This document shows positions 55,559-64,000 of a stretch of 64,000 nucleotides of DNA, piece after piece. A program made the translations under genes and the position numbers. Source of the DNA: Adineta steineri (taxonomy: Eukaryota > Rotifera > Eurotatoria > Adinetida > Adinetidae); the NCBI GenBank assembly GCA_905250115.1, contig CAJNOI010000142.1, forward strand, positions 113,944-177,943, read 5' to 3'. The notes under the pieces were generated by a model. That model was not told the DNA's origin. It worked only from the letters and a program-made list of their open reading frames with translations, and searched no databases. Each line of letters opens with the position of its first letter. Position 1 is the first letter of the stretch.

Positions 55559-57334
55559 TTATTTCTTTGGTAAGAATAAAAGAAGATTGAATAATAGAAA
55601 GAAAAAGAGCCAAACAATATTGTTTTGATTATTTTCAATTGAATTGTGTGTATTATTCAAATATAATTGTCTAGATTTAGTATTGATAACAAATGTATGC
55701 CATTCAGAATTATTGAAAATTTGATTTGTTGTAATATTATTTTTAAGCCAACATTTACCACTTAGATCATTATCTGTTGTGTTCTTATTTCTTGTGAATC
55801 CTGCACATGTTATATCTCTGAAACATTCTTGTATGCAATGATATTTATTGCCAACAACTGGATTTCCTTCACAATCTTGTCCAATAAAATTTGCAATAAA
55901 GAAATCATCTTCATACCATATATTCAACCAATCATCACTCATTCCACGATCACTCATCGATGGACAATGTTCACAATCACTAAATTCGGCTGTATCAAAT
56001 TCCTCTTCTTCCAAATAATAATATGCTATTATTGCACGGCATTTGATGATATTACAAGATTGAGCTAATTTTGGCGCCGATAGAATGACGGCAGCACCAG
56101 TCATGGACATATTCGAAGCTAAAATATTATAAGAATTTTTATTTATTTAGTTTTTTGTAAAATAAAACTCAAACGATTTATCATATCTTCCATTTATTGT
56201 TAATAATAATCAACTCCTGTACATTTTCTTCTGTCGCAGCAGAGATGATATGATTATCTTATCGCTAAAAAATCTCCGATAAAAACTATAAGATTTTGAA
56301 ATATAATTAGTAAAGAGTGACAAATTATGAAAAAGAAATATTACAAAACACAATAAAATATATTATGAATATCGATAATAATCACTACCTAATTGATTGA
56401 TAAGAAATAATTTAATGGATATTTATTGGATATCTACATATTTTCATAAAGGAGTATTATCATCAACGAAGATCAAATATATTTATAAAGTATGCAACTG
56501 CAGTATCTATCTATAAAAATCGATTTAATATTGAACAAGAAATCTATTTAGAAATGTTCATGGAAGCTGCATTCGTTGCTCTACATATATGTGTATCACA
56601 ATTCCTATTAAATTTCTATGATATTAAATAAAACTAAACTAAAAAAATATATAAAGCTTGTTTCAAAATACAGAAACTAATAAAAAACATTGATCTTAGG
56701 AATTTGATTGTGTAATATTGTCACTCGAGAGGATCCTAGAACCACCGGAAAAAGAGCTACAAAACTATAAATAGATTTCATTTCTGACGCGTACTAAGAG
56801 GGTATGTTATGCATCGAAATACAGCTTATTACACTAGTTTTTCTACAAAAACGGAATTTTTATATAGTATTTTCATAGAAGTTTTGATACGTCTTCATTA
56901 CCTCATTTCAATAGTTAAAACCACAACTCTCTATCTTGGTCTTATCGAAAATTATTCAAAAAAAAATGCGAATCCGCTTTTTATTTCTCTTTTAAGAAAA
57001 TTATACCTTCAGCTGTTGTTATTGTTGGTGTTTCTAAATCATTAACTTTTTTCATTTTAAGAATAATTATTGAAATAGCAATAATCAGTATTAGTAAAAT
57101 ACAAATTATGATGCACACCAATTTCTTTCGAATGCATATACTTCTAAAATAACGAACTATTTTTATCATTTATAAAAGTTCAGAATATACATTACAATCT
57201 TGTTGATTGAGTAAGTTCTGGTTCAGTTGTATTATTGATACCTGATTCAAGCTAAAAAATAAAAAACAATGAGTCATTTCTGAGTTTTTGTTGAAAGATA
57301 TTTTGCCACTAACAGCTATTTTGCTTGGATCCAT
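55559..57334 (-). CDS. Membrane-anchored PAN/apple-like protein
   Basis: Four exons: 57314-57334, 57196-57251, 57007-57143 and 55559-56118, joined in phases 0, 2 and 1, 257 residues. Start at ATG 57334 gives MDPSKIALESGINNTTEPEL and leads by good splice sites into the helix exon. A simpler start at 57169 would give a shorter tail. Residues about 26-60 are a basic stretch and a transmembrane helix (LVCIIICILLILIIAISIII). After a phase-1 intron of 888 nt the ectodomain has nine Cys, including CIQECFRDITCAGFTRN and GKCWLKNNI, a PAN/apple-like core. The protein ends in a second hydrophobic stretch (IVWLFFFLLFNLLLFLPKK), either a second helix or a GPI-type signal. PAN domains bind proteins or glycans; the ligand is unknown. 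Confidence 0.72.
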
Positions 57335-58461
57335 TAGTAATACTTCGTCGCAGTTTACCACTCTTTATGTAATTTTATAATAAAAAAAAATCTAGAAGAA
57401 TTTGTAAAAAGATAACACAATAAAACTGCTGTTTCAGTAATTTTTTTTCTAAAAATACATGTTTTGCTTATCATTTAAAAAAATATCTGAAACAAACTGT
57501 TTTCCTATGAAAGATAGAAGAAAATATTTCATAACAATGGAAATAAGACAAAAAGAAAAGTGAATGAGAATAAATATATAAATGATTTACTAAATATTCA
57601 ATCTGTGAGATAAAATAACTAAAACTTCTTCTTTTTAACACACAGTTCTGTGCTTGTCTATGTGCTCTACGACAGAAACTCCATATTTCTTTGTTGTTTT
57701 TCTAACACGTAGGATCATATCTATTGCTTATTCTCTTAACATATGGGACAATGTGTATTATCGATGCATTATAACTGAAAAAATCATCTCTTTTTTCTTC
57801 CTCTAACTCACAGAACTATATTTATCTTTATACATTTTATAACTAGGGAAAACCTTATCTTTTTTTTTGTTTTCCTTCAACATTCTGCGCAATATTTTCC
57901 TTGTTACGTCATAATTTATTATTTTAAATAACTTTTTCTCGCTGTGAAATACTTTATTATCTATTTTGTTACCGAAATTAAACCATTATTGTCGGTGTTC
58001 GTAATGCAATATTCTTTATCATGTGGTATTGTTTTCAATTTCTGAAATTCTAGAATATGTGTGATGGTGAAGTGAAGACATAAGTGCTGATATTATAATC
58101 ATTCGTTACTCTACCTTAATCTTTATTCTCATATCATACAACAATTCATCCACTACAACAGTGAATATTAAATGTTCTTCAATCGATTTTGATCTACAAA
58201 TGTGATGTATGTATACTATTCAGGCAGTCCTGCTAGAAGATAAATAACAGATGAATTACGAATTTGCTCGATTACATTGCAAATTTTATTTTAAAGTAAA
58301 AAATCATACAAAATTAAATAGAATTAGAAGAAAATAAATAAGTATATAAACTATGTGGAACGTTGATCAGTACGAACGGTTCTACATATAAAACTCTACG
58401 AAATTAATCAATGAAAAATTTGATATTAATTGAATAAACACGCACGCATACTATTCCGTGT
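57335..58461. other. Intergenic, no gene recognised
   Basis: AT-rich spacer between two minus-strand genes, with no supported frame, repeat or RNA. Confidence 0.4.
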
Positions 58462-60079
58462 CTATGCATAATATTTACAACCAGGATCATGATATTTATT
58501 GTCATAAATTCGAATAGGCTGGAAGTCGGCCAGGCATATCCAACAGAATTCATGTTTACAATGACAGCATGTCATATGATCACATCCGTCATTCTTTTCA
58601 ATGAATACATTGCATTTAGGACATTTTTTAGTATGATCTTTCAACCAATTTTGATTTTTTGTTTCTTCACGATCAAAACTCAATGTTTGATCATATTCCG
58701 CACAAGTTATTCCAGAATGCCACTTAACTTGATGATGAGCACATGTTTTTTGTTTGCAACGTCTACATGTAAAAATATTTCCACTACTACCATCGAGTTG
58801 ACAACCCCAACCACATCTATGTGCACACCAGACAAAGTTTTTCATTGTTTCGACGCATCCCTTACTCAATCGATCTTCGAATTGACCTACAGATGTATTG
58901 AAATCAATTAAAATTCTACGAACAGTATCGAAATCGAAAATAGCATCACAATTTTGCTCTGGACAGCAAACATCAGTTGTAGAGCGATCGTTTACAATCC
59001 TAATTGTATTTTCACGTACACAATCAGTACAAATTTGCCGTTCAGCATGTTGACATATTTTACTAAAGACCTCACCAAAGTCAGCAATAGACTTTTCATT
59101 GAGACAGACGACACATTCACGAGTACGTGGTTTCCTCGTTCTAAAAAGATCATATGTATATGAAACGAATATTAAACAATTTATCACTCACAAAATTTGT
59201 GGTGCTCTATATACGGTCTGTTGCGAAGATGAAGGTCTAGGCATCTGCACTTGACGATCCCTTGGCATGGATAATGAAGATCTTGTGGCTAAAAAATATC
59301 GGAAAAGCATATTTATCAGTATAAAATCTTTGTTTTCAAAAATAATAAAAGTATAAGAGTGAATTACAGAAGTACGTATCCTATCTCTTTTAATTAATCA
59401 CCAACTTCCATAAGATTTAGAACATGATCTTACCAGCTAAACGTTTATTGAGTGTTATATCAGTAGGAAAATATTCTTCATCTTCTTCATAATTTGACAT
59501 AAAATCATCTAAAACGGTCGTTGTTTCGGTTATCTCTCGTTCGTCTAAAGATGTGGGAATTCTATACGGTGCTTCTGGTAGTTTGTGCAAAGATGATGAT
59601 TTTATTGAATTAGTTACATATGATGTTGATCTAAAGTTTCTGTACCTAACAACAATGTTTATCATAGTTAACTAGCATCACAATTATTTGTTACCTTTCT
59701 TCTAACTCCAGCCGCAATGCATATTCAATTTGCTCACAATCAGTTCGTTGCTGCTCGTATTTGTATTGAAATTTCTTCTTGATAAGAAACAAAAAAAAAT
59801 ATCTTCTATTAAATTTCAGCCGTGCATATATACCGTCTTTTGTGAGAATTCTTTACATTTTCGCATCAAGTTCAGTAATTCAAGTGCTTTGCAATAAGTG
59901 AGATATGCTAATTCTTGATCACCTTTTACATGTAATTGTTGTTTCGCATTATTTTCGACTTCCTCATATAACTTGTTTAATCGTTCTAAAGTTAACGGTT
60001 GTGCGGATCGATGAGGAACGATATAATTGCGTAAATCAGCCACGCTTTCAGCAAGGTAAAGAGATATTGGCGTTGTCAT
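58462..60079 (-). CDS. RBR E3 ubiquitin ligase with USP8-type N-terminal domain
   Basis: Exons 59834-60079, 59695-59777, 59434-59645, 59192-59288 and 58462-59140, phases 0, 2, 1, 2, 438 residues. Residues 1-85 match the N-terminal dimerisation domain of USP8/AMSH-type proteins in order: LYLAESVADL, LNKLYEEVENNAKQ, QELAYLTYCKALELLNLMRK and CKEFSQKTVY. A short helix rich in Glu/Arg and a low-complexity linker follow. The RBR module then has RING1 (CVVCLNEKSI to CCPEQNCDAIF), an IBR-like part (CAHRCGWGCQL to CRRCKQKTCAHH) and RING2 (CPKCNVFIEKNDGCDHMTC). In RING2 the catalytic Cys would fall in HMTCCHCKHEFCWIC. RBR ligases pass ubiquitin through that Cys. The USP8 domain fused to an RBR is unusual. 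It suggests dimerisation or an endosomal link, which is inference. Confidence 0.87.
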
Positions 60080-60540
60080 TTGTCTGTCTTATTCACAAGA
60101 ACGTTATTTGATGAATAGAACAATATATGTTATTTCACCTAACTTTACGTTTTAAGTCATAAATCTTATCTTCAACATGCCTCTCATCGAAGTAAAAAAG
60201 ATAAATATCACGTATGTTGGAGAAAAGTTATAATTCAACATTTACATGTCAGGTTTCTTGAGGATGTGGGTGTACAGCTCTGCTTGATCGGTATATCAAT
60301 CTCTCATTCTTGCTCTAGTTAACACACGAATATTTCATAGGATCTAACTTAATTCCATAGTTATTTCCTTATGAAAACAGGTCTTATTAGATTTTAATAC
60401 ATATTTCTATTCTTTCTTTTTCAATAAGATGTACTTTAGACAATAAGGAAAAACATTCGACTTTAGATGTTAGTTTATATTTAATAAGTGTAGCTTGTTT
60501 AAATTAAAAATCAAAAGATTTGTAGAACTGAATTTAAAAA
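60080..60540. other. Intergenic with telomere-like half-site
   Basis: The spacer holds the half-site at 60256-60277; nothing else. Confidence 0.4.
60256..60277 (+). repeat. Telomere-like half-site
   Basis: TCTTGAGGATGTGGGTGTAC matches the arm consensus (compare CTTGAGGATGGGTGTT in hairpin 1). No C-rich partner is visible downstream. Confidence 0.5.
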
Positions 60541-61219
60541 TCAATCACGACTGACGTGACCCATGATCCAATCAATTGCACCTGTTAGTGTATAGATACC
60601 AACTCCAGTAACAACCATTTTTCCTGTACCATGTTTGACGTCAGTATCAGCGAGTATCATAACACCAATACGTATATTTACAAAATCTGCCTCGCCTAAA
60701 ATAAAATTATCATATAGTACAAATATAGATTTTATAAGTATAAATATATTTCATACCTGTCAGTTCTGATTCATCAATTTTAAGATCTTTCGATTCAATT
60801 ACTAAACCATCGGCCCATAATTTATCTCCTTTATAAATTAATTTTCGATTACTAGTATGAAATCAAATGATTATACTCGAGAATAATATCTTACCCGCTT
60901 TGACATGACATACATCACCCACGACAACTTCAACAATTGGAATTTGTTGAATTTTTCCATTTCTCAATACAGTTGCCTGTCGATCTAATTTGGTACCTGA
61001 CCATTGATTTTTTCCAAATGCGGAACGACGTTCTTCCAAATCAATTTGATTTGACGCATCAAGACCTTGATTTAAATCTCGAACTCGTAAGTTTCTTAGT
61101 ACTCCCTCGATTCCATCGTACGGATGGGATATACCGAACTCTGTATTGATATTACGCTCATTAGCAAGAGCATAAAGTTGTTTTTTTGTTAGTACAAAAG
61201 ATGAAGTTCCTGGAGCCAT
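60541..61219 (-). CDS. Plasma-membrane Ca-ATPase reduced to N-terminus and actuator domain
   Basis: Exons 60895-61219, 60757-60828 and 60541-60695 join in phase 1 twice; 183 residues with a normal stop. ATG 61219 gives MAPGTSSFVLTKKQLYALAN. Residues 1-75 match the cytosolic start of PMCA pumps (GIEGVLRNLRV, LEERRSAFGKNQ). The sequence then jumps straight to the actuator domain (ATVLRNGKIQQIPIVEVVVG, GDKLWADGLVIES, KIDESELTGEADF, GKMVVTGVGIYTLTGAI) and ends before the third helix. Helices 1 and 2, which normally lie between these parts, are absent within exon 1. The phosphorylation domain (DKTGT), nucleotide domain and other helices are absent too. The TGES loop reads TGEA. The result is a small soluble protein that cannot pump. 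Either it is a working fragment, for example a regulator, or a recent pseudogene with frame intact. The acceptor of exon 2 (ATAAAG) is weak. Confidence 0.8.
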
Positions 61220-61755
61220 TATGCGAATATATAAAATATTAATAGACGAAGAAATTATTTTTTTCTCATACAATTTTATAAAACTGCGCACACGGTTAAT
61301 ATTTGCTTTAATTGATAAACAGCAAGATAAGAATGTATGTGCATTTGTATCTTTTTGTTGATTCTCCTTTATAATGTGATTCATGTAATATAAAACACGT
61401 TGAAATATGATTAAACTAGTTGACACCTTAACTTATGTTTAAACATGTTTGAAAAAAATCTCATTCATTGAAATAATATTAAATATTCGAAATTATAAAA
61501 TATCCATAAAAGCCTTCTAATTCACTACCTACCTCCGTCTATTTATTCGAATCCCTTAATATTTTTTAAGAACCATTTTTTTCTGCCACTGAGGAACAAT
61601 TTTCGTGCATGTATATGGGACAGACTACTTTTGAAAAATAAAAGAAAAAGGTAATGTAGGCATTGATTTAATTTGCTTTTCTTTTTATTATTCATCTGAA
61701 ATTGAATACGAATTTCAAGTGCGATAATAACATTGTTGACAAAATATTTTGTTTA
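61220..61755. other. Intergenic, no gene recognised
   Basis: AT-rich spacer. The frame open upstream of ATG 61219 is probably untranslated. Nothing else. Confidence 0.4.
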
Positions 61756-62428
61756 TTATTTCATTCTGAAGCATGCTGAAAGAGAATTGAGTATTTCAAA
61801 TTGCTGCGTGATCACACCCCATCCAGAAAATGACCAACTACCATAAGCCAGATCGACATATGTTCTAGCGGGCACACCAAGAACAGGACTAAAACCTATA
61901 AAAGAGAGCTATTCAAGTTAACGAGTATCATTAGACTTCTTTTTTTCTTGAGGATTTATTCGCGGGCCAAAATATATATCACTCATAAAACAAATATTTT
62001 GTTTCTTTAATGATAAGTGCTCGTTTATAGAAAGAGGGAGTCTTCACAGAATACTGACCTGATACATCGTGAAACTGCAATCCATACAATCCTTTTCCGG
62101 CCTGATAAAATATTCTAACGATGTCGATCACTCCCTTAGGAGCATAAGATTTCGATTCGTTTCCTGTCCGTTGCCCCCATAAGATGTTGAGTGTTGTCCA
62201 ATCAGTATCAATAGCTAGAGACATTTGATTAGGATCATTCCAGACAATAAAATTACTGGGATATGACACTCCTTGAGCCACGTGGAATGTAGGAGCAGTT
62301 GAATTGATGCCGAAAGTTGAAGAACAACAGTCTCTACCTAGCATAGTCCAATTAGTAGGACATGCTGTGTAAGCGGAATCAATTAGGAGTACAGCAAACG
62401 TTAGGAGCATAAAAATATGAAAAGACAT
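61756..62428 (-). CDS. Secreted protein, family unknown
   Basis: Exons 62059-62428 and 61756-61895 join in phase 1 over a 163-nt intron; 169 residues. The signal peptide is residues 1-22 (MSFHIFMLLTFAVLLIDSAYTA). The mature protein starts CPTNWTMLGRDCCSS, with three Cys close together and one more near the C-terminus. The rest is rich in aromatics and looks all-beta (FIVWNDPNQMSLAIDTDW, GVIDIVRIFYQAGKGLYGLQ, RTYVDLAYGSWSFSGWGV). I recognise no family. A small lectin-like or antimicrobial role is possible but not supported by a motif. Splicing and a clean signal peptide make it a real gene. Confidence 0.75.
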
Positions 62429-63188
62429 CGTTGATATTGGTATGAAAACAAAACGACGTGTCTATCACAGCAGCGTAGAATAAAAATACAAAAAATAAGA
62501 AAGAACACACAAGGAAGATACGAGAGTTGTTGTTGATGATGATAAGAATTTTGTCGATGTTTTTGTTGTGTGATACCAATGAGAGCGAGATATAGAGGGA
62601 GGTAAGATTATTGACCAGTTGATATGAGATGTGATGATCAGTGCACATAACGTCTTGTATCATTGATATAAATTTGAATGAAGTCATCTTTTATCCGAGC
62701 ATGAAAACAACTTTTGATTTCGATAAATATTTATCTATATACCATATGACAGAGATCTTCCTCTTTTGTAATGTAACTAGACTAAGGAGACTTTATTTTC
62801 AATTTACTTAGTTTAAAGTGTTCTCCCATTTTCTATAGGTCACAGAATGCTACGAGTTCACGCAGCTCAGAAGAAGAAGAACAAAGGTTGAGAGAAACAA
62901 AGAAAGCGAAAGACAATAATATCAGACATGATCGTCTTTTCTGAACATAGACTAATATAGAAAAAAGTAAAATACGTCCGTTGGCTTCTTTTTACTGTCA
63001 AAGAAGAAAAAAAAGTACAAAGAAAAGATTATGCAAATTTTAATTCACCATGACGGACGAAAAAATGAAATGACTGAAAATATATCAAGAGAAAAAGAAA
63101 AGCATAACATACCAATATGTATAAATACCTTGTTATAATATCATTCTCACATTATCTTCATATTACTGTTATAATCTTTTCAAGAAAG
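62429..63188. other. Divergent promoter region
   Basis: The spacer between the divergent orphan and methyltransferase genes. Short open frames here have no support. No clear TATA box pair was fixed. Confidence 0.4.
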
Positions 63189-64000
63189 ATGGTTGGTACT
63201 ACGCTTGGAATGACTAAAGATTATAATACTAGTTCAGTTCCACAGAAAGCTGCCGTTCAATTATCACTGGAATTTATTGAAGAAGGAATCAATGCATTAG
63301 AAGTCGATTCTGTTAATATTATTGCTGATTTTGGTTCATCACAAGGAATCAATTCTATATATGCAATGAAATCAATTATTGATTATCTTCGAAAAACAAA
63401 TAAAATTGTTAAAGAACCTCTTGTAGTTCATAATGATCTTCCAACAAATGATTGGACATCACTATTTAAACTTCTCATTGAAGATGATTCATACAATGGT
63501 GTGGCTAGTGGTCGTTCTTTCTATGAAAAATGTTTACCAAATAATTCACTTTCAATTGGTTATTCATCATCATCACTACATTGGTTATCAAAAAAGCCAT
63601 GTAATATATCAGATCATTGTCGTGTAGATCTTATTCGAAATCCCAAAGAATATCAAATATTTAAACAACAATCTTATCTTGATTATTCGGAATTTTTAAA
63701 ACATCGATCTTGTGAACTTGTTTCTGGAGGTGTTTTAATTGTTACTATACTTTGTATTAATCATCAAAGAACAACAGGACTCGAAGATCTTCAAGAACTT
63801 CTTTATAAATGTGCTCAATTATTACCTTTCACGCCTCAAGAATTAGTTGACTTTACATTTCCTGGTTATTGTCGATCATATGATGAATGTCTTGATCAAA
63901 ATCTTTTCAATCAATATTCATTTCAATTAATTAAATCAAAATTTGTTTCAGTTCCATCACCACATTTTCAACAATGGAAGAAAGAAGAAATTACATTTGA
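63189..64000 (+). CDS. SABATH-type carboxyl methyltransferase (3' end beyond window)
   Basis: The frame is open from ATG 63189 to the window end (270 codons). It matches the SABATH family of SAM-dependent methyltransferases, best known for plant salicylate, jasmonate and benzoate methylation. Markers in order are a SAM-binding loop (NIIADFGSSQGINS), VVHNDLPTNDWTSLF, SFYEKCLPNNSLSIGYSSSS, LHWLSKKP, ELVSGGVLIV and a C-terminal FPGYCRSYDE. The early YNTSSVPQKAA corresponds to the Y..NS..Q substrate/SAM contact. The aromatic-acid substrate of plant enzymes cannot be assumed. No introns are seen in the 812 bp available. SABATH genes are typical of plants, with relatives in bacteria, fungi and some small animals, so horizontal gain is likely. 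The C-terminal 80-100 residues are missing. Confidence 0.85.
   Translation, partial: MVGTTLGMTKDYNTSSVPQKAAVQLSLEFIEEGINALEVDSVNIIADFGSSQGINSIYAMKSIIDYLRKTNKIVKEPLVVHNDLPTNDWTSLFKLLIEDDSYNGVASGRSFYEKCLPNNSLSIGYSSSSLHWLSKKPCNISDHCRVDLIRNPKEYQIFKQQSYLDYSEFLKHRSCELVSGGVLIVTILCINHQRTTGLEDLQELLYKCAQLLPFTPQELVDFTFPGYCRSYDECLDQNLFNQYSFQLIKSKFVSVPSPHFQQWKKEEITF

Overview
The window is AT-rich animal DNA with small spliced genes (many introns of 45-60 nt with GTAAG-type donors). It most likely comes from a bdelloid rotifer. The reasons are the mix of families (NHL-propeller expansions, B-box/NHL proteins, type II membrane proteins with Thr-rich stalks), several intronless genes of bacterial or plant flavour inside an animal contig, and scattered G-rich motifs built on TGTGGG, the telomere repeat known from bdelloids. 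The species cannot be named from sequence alone. Exon boundaries were worked out by hand from splice sites and reading frame; no transcript data were available.

Layout. 1-2137 (-): 5' part of a TRPM-type channel. 4096-5299 (+): membrane-anchored arrestin-fold protein. 5756-7332 (-): membrane-anchored Kelch propeller. 7962-8792 (-): intronless hydroxypyruvate-isomerase-like enzyme. 10178-11872 (-): secreted double-LamG protein. 13024-14134 (+): damaged His-Me-endonuclease-type gene. 16380-19104, 34811-36227, 40884-41779 and 46399-47297 (all +): four NHL propellers carried by three different N-terminal modules. The first and last genes lie in a duplicated block of about 4 kb. 20328-22484 (+): carboxylesterase. 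23283-25250 (+): FCP1-type CTD phosphatase. 26139-26927 (+): CadD-type transporter. 27704-29460 (+): F-box/LRR protein. 30512-30919 (+): anti-lipopolysaccharide-factor-like peptide. 31614-32627 (+): membrane protein with the start of a phage-tail-collar-like domain, cut by a 100-N gap. 32728-33724 (+): a GPCR on the other side of that gap. 36.2-40 kb: repeat-rich, with two hAT-type MITEs with perfect 8-bp target duplications, another inverted-repeat element, and a decayed B-box copy. 48.9-49.4 kb (-): Fringe-like pseudogene. 50484-53379 (-): EGF/mucin-stalk membrane protein. 55559-57334 (-): PAN-like membrane protein. 58462-60079 (-): RBR ubiquitin ligase with a USP8-type N-terminus. 60541-61219 (-): a plasma-membrane Ca-ATPase reduced to its N-terminus and actuator domain. 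61756-62428 (-): secreted orphan. 63189 to the end (+): SABATH-type methyltransferase.

Three themes link the region. (1) At least seven genes use one plan: short cytosolic tail, one transmembrane helix, often a Thr/Ser-rich stalk, then a phase-1 intron leading into a different ectodomain (NHL, Kelch, EGF/Cys-rich, PAN, arrestin fold, tail-collar). This looks like exon shuffling of surface proteins. (2) The NHL propeller is a movable last exon joined through phase-1 introns whose 3' tails are themselves similar between genes. (3) Ten intergenic or intronic inverted repeats, plus two half-sites, carry arms close to TTGAGGGTGTGGGT. They resemble telomere repeats folded into hairpins and recur about every 5-6 kb. 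No standard feature class explains them.
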